A stretch of 64,000 nt of DNA, from contig OZ014411.1 of the NCBI GenBank assembly GCA_963965975.1, positions 9,921,501-9,985,500 of the forward strand, written 5' to 3'. This DNA comes from Xestospongia bergquistia (Eukaryota; Porifera; Demospongiae; Haplosclerida; Petrosiidae). The notes under the pieces were generated by a model. The model did no database searches, was not told the DNA's origin, and saw nothing but the letters and a program-made list of their open reading frames with translations. The first letter of the stretch is position 1. Each line of letters opens with the position of its first letter. Shown in pieces: positions 15,501-31,934 of the stretch. A program made the position numbers and the translations under genes.

Positions 15501-17197
15501 TATTGCTTTTTTGCGTATCAGAGTATGATGGGAAAATTATATCCAATAAGGGTTAGAGATAGGTAATAGAATGTGTGGTATCTCTCTGTCAGTTGTATAT
15601 GTACCTGACAAAATGTCTTAAGTTAATAATCCATGTATACAGACCTGACGTCTGAGGTTGGATGTTCGCTCAAGAATGTTTAAGATTGGTAGTAAATGTT
15701 CTATAATTCTTCTCATCATGTTAGTAGTATAAATCTTCACATTGTACTGAAGGTCATGTTGTGGGAAAATATGTGTTCCCACTGTGTAATAAACTTATTA
15801 GGTTTCTTCCTGGCAATGGGAAATTCATCTTATTGTATAAACAGAAGCCAATTGAGCCTGACAGAACAATAGTATTGTAATTCATTTGTGTCCTTTCTCT
15901 TTGTAATTTAATCATAGCCAGAGTCTGTGGCCTTCTTACAGTGCTAACTGTTATCATAATAAACTCTTGACCTTTTGTTTATAATATGTGTAGATATCTT
16001 AAACTCTGATCTCTAACATACCCTTTTGTGGTACAGTGGCATGGTTAACTTATAGAGTTGACCTCAACTTTAAGATGCCATTTAGCATAACAGTTTAGCT
16101 TTTATGAAGTCTTGTTGTCTATATTCAATATCTTCAATAGTTGTATTAATCAATACGGGGTACTATGTGAGCAGATACACATGTACAAATTTTCATGTAC
16201 CACAGAGTCAAAACACTTCTACAACCATCTACCAATAAGTATGTACTAGACCATAAAATCTGTGTACAACTAACTACATGAAACACAATATGTGTATCAT
16301 ATTTTCTAACACAACATTCTTATCTACATGCATATAATTGTATTCATTACCATTACAGAAACTGATGAACCAACTAGGCAATCTCCACTTAATCCTCACT
16401 TCATACCTCCAGAATTAAATCAGGTAAAAATAACTTATATTGTTAAGGTATATAACTGAACATACACATGTACATCAACTCTACTTGTCACTTAAGTAAA
16501 CCTATACAAAAGGAGATAGTGATATTATGCAAAAGAACATGTAATGTTCTTATAATTATAAGATACATACATTTCAACATGTATATGTTCTCTACTTATC
16601 TTTGTAACGTAGGATGAGTTTGTGGAACTAACTAGAACTCTGTACAGTCTATTACAAGACTCTGCTAATGAGGAAGGTCTATTTAAGGCTATGAATCAAG
16701 TAGCTTATTATCTGTTAGACTTGGGGACAGAGAATGCTAAGAAGCATGGTGTGTGCAATGATGTTTCATCTTCCACAACTGAAAGAGACCCTAACGTTGA
16801 CAGAGTGCTTGACCAATCAAGTGAAGTAAGCATTGTAGCTAAGGAGAAGAGTACAGACACTGATGAATCTCATCAATGTAATCATGAAGAAGAAACTAGT
16901 AGTGATGATTCACAGACAACTTCTCTTACAGACCCTAATAATAAGCAGCAGACAAACTCATCTTCAGATAATGATCATCAAATGAGCGCATCTTCAGGTG
17001 CTAACAATGGTGGGGAACCTGATCGTTCTGATAGCAATTGGACCATTACTTTAGAAGATTTTATATCTGCAATTCAGAGAGAACCTGACCTATGTCAATT
17101 TTTTGCTGAGCAATATATACTTGATTTGAGAGGTAGCTGTGTTGACCCATTGCTAAGTTCATATACAAGAGTATTTATGCCAGGACGCAGAAAATAG
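4805..17197 (+). CDS. TBC1D9: TBC1D8/TBC1D9-type RabGAP (two GRAM domains, TBC domain, degenerate EF-hand)
   Basis: A Rab GTPase-activating protein acting in membrane traffic. Exons: 4805-4851, 5892-6009, 6237-6288, 6342-6419, 6783-6881, 6996-7079, 7133-7266, 8321-8475, 8703-8825, 9068-9200, 9519-9629, 10180-10283, 10331-10459, 10666-10777, 10960-11051, 11185-11279, 11408-11554, 11772-11944, 13843-14013, 14414-14527, 14642-14755, 14900-15058, 15104-15257, 16359-16423, 16613-17197. They sum to 3348 nt (1115 aa) with consistent phases. The start MWVKPQEIL matches the family N-terminus. GRAM domains lie near residues 142-205 ([16 protein letters not shown]) and 300-378. The TBC domain is about 470-690, with the arginine finger in IERDLNR (R524) and the glutamine finger in GYCQAMN. 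The EF-hand near 850 ([14 protein letters not shown]) has lost most calcium ligands. The C-terminal 195 residues are acidic and Ser-rich, ending in a conserved [12 protein letters not shown] motif. Human TBC1D8, 8B, 9 and 9B are all co-orthologues, so the symbol is approximate. Confidence 0.95.
5539..5658. repeat. Two-copy 60-bp tandem duplication in TBC intron 1
   Basis: Two neighbouring copies start at 5539 and 5599, each beginning CTGTGTA and sharing ATTAACTGACTAATACGACTTA. They differ at a handful of positions. The repeat is wholly intronic and I see no function. Confidence 0.8.
7405..7495. repeat. ACATGT palindromic repeat cluster
   Basis: Overlapping (TACATG)n units interrupted by TATTA and TGC form an almost continuous self-complementary stretch in TBC intron 7. 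Isolated TACATGTA hexamer runs occur all over the window, so this is a dense patch of a common local motif. Confidence 0.8.
9361..9516. repeat. (CT)n then (TG)n microsatellite forming an intron 3' end
   Basis: A CT-rich tract (9361-9431) runs into an uninterrupted TG tract of 85 nt (9432-9516), followed at once by AG and the next TBC exon at 9519. The pure dinucleotide run therefore sits exactly where the polypyrimidine tract of this acceptor should be. The exon start is firm: phase 0, and its translation [13 protein letters not shown] matches the second GRAM domain. Confidence 0.95.
12140..13099. repeat. 53-bp minisatellite, about 18 copies, in a TBC intron
   Basis: Nearly identical units containing ACACTGTGTGTATCAGCATT and AAGTACATGTAATATATATA follow each other every 53 bp (for example GGAATCTACAC at 12189, 12242 and 12295). 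Variants are GCATT/GTATT and GTAATAT/GTACTAT. The last units end in TTGAAATCT. The array lies in the 1.9-kb intron between the exons ending at 11944 and starting at 13843, inside the TBC-domain coding region. No coding function. Confidence 0.97.
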
Positions 17198-17758
17198 TTC
17201 TATCATTTACAATGGCTAGTTTGTTCAATTTTTATGTATTATATTATTGTAATTGGAAGTTGTGCATGTTCTGCTGAATACAGCCATTTCAGTTTTTATA
17301 GATAATGTCTAAGTGAAGTGTCAAAAATGAGAACTTTGAACGTGACCATACCTTTTTCCATCACAGCACAATGTTAATATATATGTCGCTATTTCTTAAG
17401 GTGCCAGAAAGCTGTAGTAACGATTAGCTACTATGGCATAATGGTGTGAGAACAGTTGTGATGGTGACAATGCGTGTTGTTGACATTAGTAAATTCTATA
17501 GTTAATTTCAAAGTATACTTGGACTGTGGGATCAACTTGGCCATAACATGCTCTATCGAGTACAACTTTCCCACGGTAAAATATGTCAAAAATGTGGTTA
17601 CCGTATTAATTGACATTGGCGGGTGGGTATGTTACGCCCACTTTGCTTTCAACATTCATAAAGGGGTGTAGGAGAAAAGTTGACTCAGTGTTTTTAAGAT
17701 AACAAAGGAGAGATAGCGCATTTAGTAGCCGACTCTCTATCACTGACGGGTTTTCAAT
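17198..17758. other. Intergenic region, TBC 3' UTR to CSL promoter
   Basis: 561 bp between the TBC stop codon and the CSL start codon on the same strand. The half nearer CSL is less AT-rich (GGCGGGTGGGTATG at about 17619; GGAGAGATAGCGC at about 17708) and is the likely CSL promoter and leader. No open frame here looks real. Confidence 0.6.
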
Positions 17759-22502
<4,744 letters not shown>

Positions 22503-22642
22503 TAAATACTTTTTTGGATAATTTAATTTACTTTTTGATATTGTTGTAAAATTATTTTATATTTTTAAAAATTGATATTATAACAATAAATATTAATAAT
22601 TTAGTAGGGTGGAGCACACTTTTAATAACTATTACTTAGTTG

Positions 22643-22650
22643 TGACGTCA
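22643..22650. promoter_or_regulatory. CRE-like palindrome upstream of the PHD gene
   Basis: A perfect TGACGTCA octamer, the CREB/ATF consensus, lies 99 bp upstream of the PHD-protein start codon in the 246-bp gap after CSL. The position suits a proximal promoter element. An octamer can occur by chance, so this is only suggestive. Confidence 0.4.
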
Positions 22651-22748
22651 TATCCTAATTACGACATAATAATTACTGCCTCGCCCAGTTTGTTGTGGAA
22701 GCCAAGAAGTGAAGAGAGGAGGAAAGTGGGCATAGTTTTTCTACGACA

Positions 22749-24532
22749 ATGTCGACTGTAGAAAGTAAGATTAACTACTTTTTTGACTTATAATGTGTAT
22801 AATTTCATTGGATGTTGTAAGTTGTCTTATAATATTTAGAGTATTAGTCTATTTATTGAAGGATAGTGTTGTTTTTCACAAGTTGTTCTATTCTCATATA
22901 AATACCCTTTACTAAAAGCGCTACTTTGTTAACAAAAGCCTTATCTAATGCTTGATTATAACATTCATTTATCAGACTCTTGTTTAGTAAATCAAATAGC
23001 TTTTTCTTGAACTTGTTATATGTGTGTGTGTTGTATTTACTAAACCCTAATAAGAAAGAGTAATTATAGTACCAAACTGTATTAATAACATTTGGAAAGT
23101 TTGAGTTACACGAGTTATACATTGTGTAGACTTACTAGACAACCTTGTCAGTTAATAGTCTATTGTCCGAGTAGAGTAGTTCTTAATACATCAGGCAATG
23201 TTTTGATATTGTTTGTAGCTTAGTTTTAGCTTTTCTCTCTATCCCTCCCTCCATCTCTCTCTCCCTCTTCCTTTCTCTCTTCCTCCCTCTCTCTCCCTCT
23301 CTTCCCAACCCCTAATATTCTTCTCCTTTGTAGAAAAAACAAAAGAATCAAACAATTTGGTAAGTTTTGAAAACTATTAAATTCAGCTTTATTAATTTTG
23401 TTAAGGATATTGTTTTAAATGGTGTAGACCAGTTGCTAGTACAATAATAATATTATCACTTTACTTTTCAGGAAGTAAAGAAAAGCAATACATTCAATGA
23501 CTTCTATACATTTTGTAGTTTTATTTTGGCATATGAAGAACAAGTGGTAAGTGTACACATGTTAGAATGGTTACTGACTGACACTGTTACATGTACTGTG
23601 TGATTGTTGATATAGAGCTTGAGGTGATATAATTATAATGTCATTGGACTTTGACACCCTTTCCTTCTAACTAAATTTTTATCACTATTGATCTTAAATA
23701 GTGTGTGTGTTCCATTCTCATTGTTTTCTATAGTTTTACTCTGTTCAATGTGTTTTACTTGAAGGATCTTTTAACACACGGGATATACATATGATGTTAT
23801 ATTTTACTACTGAGCTTTGATTTATTAGAATTTATTAGTGATATAAGTCAAATAGTATTTACTAAAATGACAATTTAATGTAAATACTATAATTTATAAA
23901 TTTGTGACAGTTATTGTGTATCATTCATTTGTTAAATGTAACTTGACTAAATGACCAGACTCACATATTCTTTTTGTCTCATATAGGCATCTGGTGGTTC
24001 ATTGAACTTAGGTGGACTACTTGCTAGTGAAGGAGCAAAGAGTGGACTAGGGTCAGCTGGAGAAAGTAATTGTAACACATCATCAAGTAGTGATAGTGAT
24101 TCAAGTGATAATGAAAGTAAAAACACTAAAAAAAGAAAAGCCACACCCATACAATGTACTGATGAAGAGGGTAGCGAGTCGTCATCAGATTCGTCTGACC
24201 AAGAACTTGAATATTCATCAGGTACAATCTGTTACTTGTTGTCTGTACTTGCTCTTATCTCTCTTTATAATAATGATTTGAAATACATTAAATGTACTAT
24301 TGCTACTACAATGTACTATGTTTTTGCTATCTTTGTAGATGATGAGTCGTGGAACTTGGTCACATGTTTCTGTGGTCGTCCCTTTGCTGGTCGTCCTATG
24401 ATAGAATGTTCTCAGTGTTTAACATGGATACACCTATTCTGTGCAAAAATAAGAAAGGACAATGTACCTGAGGTCTTTATGTGTCAGTTGTGCAAGAAAA
24501 AAAATAAAACTGCTAAGAAAAGAAAACTATAA
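22749..24532 (+). CDS. PHF13/PHF23-type PHD-finger chromatin protein
   Basis: A small nuclear protein with a C-terminal PHD finger; PHF13 and PHF23 read H3K4me3. Exons: 22749-22764, 23334-23359, 23472-23546, 23987-24221, 24339-24532; 546 nt, 181 aa, phases close. The first exon encodes only MSTVE plus one base. Residues near 20-37 ([15 protein letters not shown]) match the N-terminal family motif. A Ser/Asp-rich acidic stretch with a KKRKA basic cluster follows. The PHD finger occupies about 118-172 with the full C4HC3 ligand set ([18 protein letters not shown], then WIHLFC, then MCQLC). The protein ends in a basic tail [11 protein letters not shown]. It is shorter than vertebrate PHF13 or PHF23 (about 300-400 aa). 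Single invertebrate genes often pre-date the 13/23 split, so I give no symbol. Confidence 0.92.
23235..23333 (+). repeat. Long pyrimidine tract before PHD gene exon 2
   Basis: About 95 nt of almost pure C/T (CTCTCT, CCTCCCT, CTTCCT motifs) runs down to the TTTGTAG acceptor at 23333. It acts as, or overlaps, the polypyrimidine tract for a 26-nt exon and may help define that very small exon. Confidence 0.8.
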
Positions 24533-26488
24533 ATCTACTACACATTCCCATTTTATTGTCTATAAACACCCAGTTTTACCATTTTTAATCCATTATCTGA
24601 TTCAGTTCTACAATCTATATTGTCTGTACATAATATATAGCAGTCATTAGATTTCTACATCATTCTTATGTTTGCTATTGAAATGAACTAAAACTACTTT
24701 TAACTACTAACACACAAAGAAGTGCATGTACATCAAGAAACTATCTGAGCAGTATAAATTATAATTTATTGCTACACAATTATGTAATAATAACTTAGCC
24801 TGGGTGGATCTAGTATACAGCAATGCTAGCTTGTGTACCAACAGTTACCAAAAGGCTTACAAATGGAGCAACAGATTCATCTAATTTTATATACATGGAT
24901 GGGCATACAAAGCAATGAAGAACAGTGATATGATTAAAAGATGATGAATTAATGGTGAAGGGACAATTCAATAAAATATGTATAAATCAAATGATGAACG
25001 GAGAGAAGAATAGGTCAGTGAACAGACAGTCAGATCAATAGAGATAGATTCCAAAAGAACATATCAGTCATCTGGAAATACTGGAATACATAACACTAAT
25101 GAATAGATTAATTAGAAGATGGATGACTGGACGAATGGAATGATACCTTGGCAATGATAGGTAGATATGTGTACAATGATTGGATGATGGATACATAATT
25201 GGATGACTAAATAAACATATGCCAGATAACAAGAACAAATAATAGAAAAGATATACAAAACATAATAGAGTTATTTGGAAAAGTACATGCACATGGACAG
25301 ACAGAAAGATAGAACAGCAGTAAAAAGATAAAATGCCTAATAATGGACATATATAAAGATTGATAGAAACATCGACAGTAGGATGGAAAGACAACACTAA
25401 GAAGAATGTGGTATCAAACTGAAAGTAAAACAAGAATTGACATATAAATTACTAGACAAAGAGACAAAGACAATAAATGTTATCTGGAAAAAATGAATTG
25501 TAGATGAATATACATATGAATAATAAATAATCAAGATGATGGACTGTAGCAAATATCTGTTAAGCATACAATGATCAATTAACAATAAACATACAACTCA
25601 ACTATTGCATTATATAGTATCATGAGCCAGAGATTCATTACTGAATATGTTAATCACAAGTTACAGTCACTTATATCTACCAGATAGTATACTATGAAGC
25701 TTATGCAGTGGAGTTGTATCTAGATACAATATCATTTTCATTGTACATGATTTATCTATATATTGGACATGGTAATACAATTTAATTTCATGGCAATACA
25801 AACAATTCTTTTGTGATACAGAAACAGCTATCTAAACATAAAAGTTGATAATGTATGTTGTATTAATAGTTAAATAAAATAAGGCAAAAGTTTGAAACCA
25901 GAGGTTTCTTTAAGAACAAATTTTGTCATTTCCTGACATGACTGTAGTGTTCATACAGCCAGGGATTAATTTACCTCTTATCTGCTGTTATTTACCTATA
26001 ATAGTTTTTGTATCTTTTTGTCAGCCATTTTTCAGCTATTTCACTCCGTGGCATGTCTGTTCAGTGATTTCAACGTCATTGTTCATTCGATTAATTTATT
26101 TGTATTGCAATATCTATCCAGTCATTATTCAGAATGTGTCTGTTTATCATTCATTCTGTCTGGTTTTTAATTCAACTATCAGTCTGCATATTAATAAAAT
26201 GTATAATTGACTTAACTACAATGAATGGCATCTGTTTGTCATGTCTTAGTCTTTCTCCCAATTAATCAATTGTCTGCTGTCCCTCCATCAATCATATGAC
26301 CAACTCTGTTTTCCACATCCACCCTTTTCTTCTTCCCCATTCATCTATCTAGTAACCTATCTTGTTCATTTGTCTATCTGGCTTTGTCTTCAATCCACCA
26401 CTTTTATAAAATATATACAGAGACTATGAAATATTAATTCATGGTAAATTTCTCAAAGACTTGTTAATATTGGATTTATTATAATGAC
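24533..26488. repeat. Decayed GATG/GACA-type simple repeats in two opposed blocks
   Basis: No gene is visible between the PHD gene and the duplicated 3' flank of gene A. From about 24.88 to 25.56 kb the + strand is purine-rich with scattered GATGGATG, GACAGACAG and GATAGAT motifs. From about 25.92 to 26.42 kb the + strand is the complement type, pyrimidine-rich with CATCCATC, TCTATCTAGT and TGTCTATC. The gap between the blocks is about 350 bp of ordinary AT-rich DNA. It looks like an old tetranucleotide satellite in inverted arrangement. Open frames in it are only its by-products. Confidence 0.55.
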
Positions 26489-27304
26489 ATCTAGTTAGCT
26501 CAAATGACAAACTTTGAATTCAAAGTTTACATAATACATAATTATGATATCTTAAACAGATTTTTAGCTATCTGTTATTATTACATTGAATGTAAGAATA
26601 AAACTGCAATGGTTCTCAGCTTGGCAATACATATGGGTATACTTCTGATGCCAAGCAATGAAAGATATTTAGGTAATTAACACCAACAATGTAAAGATTG
26701 AACTATGTTTTCTTAACAATTATCCCCAAAATAAAATTCTAGCATTATAGTGTATTTGAAACACTATATATATATATATGAAGAGGGTCTCAATGAAGAT
26801 TAGAATTAAGAGTCCTGTATTTCTTGAAAAAAACTTATATTTAACATTTAAAAAAATATATTAGGACACAGCAACTTCATGTGAAATATAAAAAAACATT
26901 AATAAAATAGTACTATATAAAATTAAAACAGAACAGACTTTAGCAAGAAAAGTATATAGTTTGTTAGTGTATAAAAAATAAACTTTGATATGTTAGCTAA
27001 TAGCTGTAAAGTAAACAATACAAAAAGTTAGTAGCAAAAATAAACCAAACTCATAAGTTTCATCACATAATTTTAGTACAGCACCAAAAACCTGTCAAAG
27101 AAATATAAATTATAAATACATAATATGTTTGATGACAATTAGTCAGTTTAGAATACTACTTGACAAATTTTTGTAAGGGTATAATAAATCCACTCAATTG
27201 AGAAACATTTAGTAATTACATAACTAGTTTCAGTAATTACAAAGTATAGAAAACTGTAAGTACAAGAAGCATTAATTATAAATATGGAAACAGTGACCAT
27301 ACCT
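26489..27304. repeat. 3' flank of gene A, duplicated at 53.18-54.09 kb
   Basis: This block (from AGTTAGCTCAAATGACAAAC) and the one starting near 53180 are highly similar, with small indels, up to and through the last exons of genes A and B. It holds the 3' UTRs. A spliced 3' UTR is likely: in gene A a donor (AAAG|GTATGG) follows the stop codon by only 2 nt, and a good acceptor (TTCTTTGACAG) lies at about 27092 in A and is conserved in B. Confidence 0.85.
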
Positions 27305-30300
27305 TTAAGTACTAGAAGTAGGTGTGGTCTCACCATCTACAAAGGAGACAAAAAAATCGGTATATAAGGCAGAAATGATAATTCATGTACTATTGATTTT
27401 AAAAAATTCTTATGTACTGCGAGCACAATGCTAGTAAAACATAATGTATATAATATACCTGGATATTCCTTCAAAAATTGACAGATTTCAATTGCTAGTG
27501 ATCTCTTCTGTAAGGGACCCTCTATAACTGTGATAAGATTATGCCATGTCACTGGAGTAGGCTCATTGTCCAACCAGCTCTGTAACATCTTAGACAACTT
27601 TACTTGGTCTGAAAAGTTGGAATAGCACAATCCTTCAATAGTGTCTGAATTAACACCAAGTAGATCACCAATCTCTTGCCATTTACTAGTGACAGAAGAG
27701 AACAGCCTTAGCATCACATGTTTCTGTGGCTTACTAACTGTAATAGAATAAGAATTAGAAACATGACATTATGACCAAAGTTAGAGCACAATTTCTATAG
27801 AAAACTATTACTAATATCTAAGTGGTTTTTGTGGCAAATGTGTACTAATATGTATAGTATATTTGTAAATAACAATACATAAAAAAAACTAATGATAGAA
27901 TTATCAAAGATAATGTAATGTTCATTAAGTCTCAATGTTTTCTTAGTAATTTTTATTGGCAACATCTACATGTAATAAAATACATCACCATTCATTTAAA
28001 ACTCTGACTTACAAAGTATAGAATTAGGTGGCATAGATAGCACACAGGCTTCTGCACTAGCTGTATGTGCTTCAGGAATAGAATCTAGCATTTAAGAAAA
28101 CAAAAGTAAATAAGATGTTACTATGTGATGAATGAACTCAGTCATACACACCTTTTAGCCAACAAAGTTGCCTCTCATCAATTACTTCAAAGGCAGCTAT
28201 CTCAGACTCAACTAGGCAATTTCCAAAAATGCAACCTTTATCATATTTAAAGGAGATGCCATGCAACTTGCCATCATCTTTTCGATGCTTCTGTTGACAA
28301 ACTAGAGTTGCCACAGGCTTCAACTGATCAACATCATATAGCAACAACTCAGTACATGTTGTCATTGCCTTTGTTATAGCTATGCGTACTTGAGGGCATT
28401 CTTTTTGAGGGCCAGTGAAGTAAACTTCGATACATTTAAAATTATCAACTAGGAGAACAGTGCCAAAGAGATCTTTTGAGTATAGCTTAACACCATAACG
28501 AAGTTGTCTTTCATAGGAACGGGATTCACTGTCAATAGAGAATTGAGGCGATCCTTGTCTTTGCAACAAAGATATCACAAGAGTAGGAAACATGCCCTAA
28601 AAATCAACATGTTTACTATTGTAAGTACACTCAGTAGATGTATGTTGTCAAAATGCTGTTGTCATAAAGTAGTTTGTAAATATATCTTTAGTAGTAGTAA
28701 TAATGTAACAACTGAAGACAAAACTTATCTTGGACTTGTATGAATTGTATAAGATAGAAATATGTGAAATAAAGTCATTACTTTGGCTTAAAAGTAACAC
28801 TGAAATCTAAATAAAGGCTTGGCATAATATTATACTTTAAGGAGGTAGGACTTTTACTAGGATTTATAAGATATTGAGAGTTAAAAATTCTTAATTGGAC
28901 CCAATAAGGAGAATGTAAACAATAGTGTGATTATGGCATAATGATGAGAGTAGCTCTCCTATTTGGCTCAATTACTCATTAGTTTTGATTTATAAATACA
29001 AATAAATCATGTGTAAATATGGCAAATGAATTGATAATATCACTATAAAAATTTAAATGAATAATGTTAAGGGTAGCTAAACATATTAAATGGAGCAATA
29101 TAATGGATTAATGCTTGCTTACACAATTATAGAACAAACATGACACTTAGCCATACCTGAGGGACAACTCGACCACTAAATTCAATAATCATTGGATCAC
29201 AAGATTTACCAAAGATCAGTTTATCCTCATCTGTCAGCTGACTAGGTGGCAACACAATAGGAATAAAATAACGGTTCAGAGAGGCTTCTGGAGCAGAGAG
29301 AGGAGCAATAATGCAAAGAGAACAAAGTAGCTTTAGAAAATCTTCTTTAGTGAAGAGTGGAGGTACAAAGGATAGAGAGAGATCATCAAGTAGAGAATCT
29401 TCAAATATACCATCTTCACGAAGGAGCCGTTGGGTCTCTGGAGATATAGAGTGACTACCAGGTAGTATTTCCTCCATCAAATCTACAAAGGAGACACTTA
29501 TCATACGAGAGAGCATGTCTAGAAGAAACTGAGGATCTGTAAATACAACATTCGGCAGCACTCTTGGAAAATGTAAAAATGAACTGAAGGAGTCGAGGTA
29601 GACAGCACACTGTAACACTTCTCTTCTATCCATTCCTAATTGAAAACCAATGTTGTAACAAGTCTCTAGGGAGATGATGCCATGTTGATTTTCTGTAATC
29701 TTGGTAACCTCTTTCAAAACACTTATTTCAAACACATACCAACGTACAGGTATAGGAACACTAAGGGCAATGCCAACTTTAGATGTAATTCGTTCACGAA
29801 TGGCAGAGGAGACTTTTTTTCGACTCCACCGGCAGAGATTATCAACAGGAAAGATCACCTCTTGAGAGTCGTTATCATGAAAAATAAACTGACTTTTAAA
29901 CTCATGCAGTGTTGACAAAAGCTGTGCATTTTTCTCTCTTAAAGTTTCATCAATCAGTGATTGCTTTTTAAGCTGCTTCTTTAACTTATCAAAATACGAG
30001 CCAACTATGACAAAGAGAGGCTTGGAGGCTACAACCATCTTTCCTGTTGATGCAACAATATTTTTAGATGACATTATGGAATGTACAAAACTTTCGATTA
30101 ACTCAAGATTGGTCATCTTTAACTCACTAGGCTCATGAAGTATTTTTCCATCAAGTGAATAGCAAAAACGAGGCTTATCAAAAAGACTTTCTGTTAATTT
30201 TGTAACAATGATATGGATTGCATTACCATGAAGGAAGAACCGAGATACATCAGCAAATTGAGGTTGACCACCACTATCGAGAACATGTATCCAAGTGGCT

Positions 30301-31705
30301 TTATGAAGCTGCTCAGATTTTTTGCGATTTAAGAGAAGGTCAACCATTTCTTTTGAATGAGAATTAACTTTTGTAGAGCTTGGCAACTGGGAGCTGTCGT
30401 CCATTGGAAATTCCATTTGAGATGGAGCAAACTTGGGTATGGTTTGCTGAGAATGAATATCATGATCACAAGATTGGGAATTGCTGTTGTCCATTGTAGT
30501 TATGGATATTGATACTTTGGCAACATTTTGCTTCTGCGTTAATGGAACAGATGGTTTCATGATATTATCATTTGATTTTATATTAATGTGATCTGGAGGT
30601 ACAGCTTCTTGGGAATTACGATCAAGATCTCGAACAGCATCTGAAAGCATCTTTAATAAATCAGGCCCAGTAATAGACACCCATATTTTGCCTTCCTTTA
30701 TATTTGCCACTCTTTCCATACCACGAATAGGACGGGTAGATATGGCTGTGCTGTGGTGCTTTTTTGGAGCAGGCCAATCAAAAAGAAGACTCTTAAATGC
30801 TGTTTTCCCAACACATGGTGGCCCAAGAAGAACCAATTTCAGACTTGTAATAAATACATAGCCTTCACGAAGACCACGTCTAAACATAAGCTGATATTCT
30901 CCTACAAAATAGAGATATTGCATTTATTTATTACTGTAATTAATACATAACTACTTTCTAAGGAACTACTACAAATGGCACTTACCTAATTACCTTACAT
31001 GTATATATAGCAACTCATAACCTATCTGCCTATCTTTTAATCATTACTACTGATAATAATTATGATTAAGAAAAAGTGATGGTAGAGTCTCTTAAGATGG
31101 AAAAATGTCTACTGACATATTATTTCTAATTTGAGTATGTAAAAGTTTGACATTGACACAGTTTCATTTAACAAGTGACATCACCCACTTATCTATCTAT
31201 CAAGGAATGTTTCTACTTATACATTCCTACACATTCCTTACTTCTTTCAAACAATGCTTTAAAATACTGCTCGTCTTTAATGTAGTCAAGTAAAGTTTTG
31301 CCATCCTAAAATTGAAAAAATGTTATTTGATACTTACAAGGTAAAACACTGCAAAAAATTAATACAAATATAACTCCTAACTTAAGGTATTTAGATCATT
31401 CTATTATCAATACACACAAAGTATTGTTTACTGAATAATTGGATTATATGCACAAACAGTGATATGCTACAAGTTATGTGGCATGTACCTGTCATATACT
31501 TAATTGTTTCCCATTGAAATCATTTTAATTTAGATATATTTAAGCCACAAATCCCAACCCAAGTATCAAGAATTTTGAATATATATTTTAATGGGTATCT
31601 GTCAAATATCTCATTTTATAAACATCTGCACTATATCAATAGGTAGAAACCTTATGTTTCTCATTAATATCAATGGGAATTATTTATAACATGTATGTAT
31701 GTATG

Positions 31706-31782
<77 letters not shown>

Positions 31783-31898
31783 GTATTTATGTATGTATAA
31801 TTTTGTTACATATATAAACATTCTTAGATAATATCTTTTACATATCCCTAGGCTGGCCAGCTTATATATATATATATTATATGCATGTATGTATAATA

Positions 31899-31934
<36 letters not shown>

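Noticed and set aside
25068-26210. Hydrophobic open frames on both strands (up to 121 aa)
   Set aside because: They follow from the pyrimidine-rich side of decayed tetranucleotide repeats (Ser-Ile-His-Leu periodicity). No splice or start context supports them.
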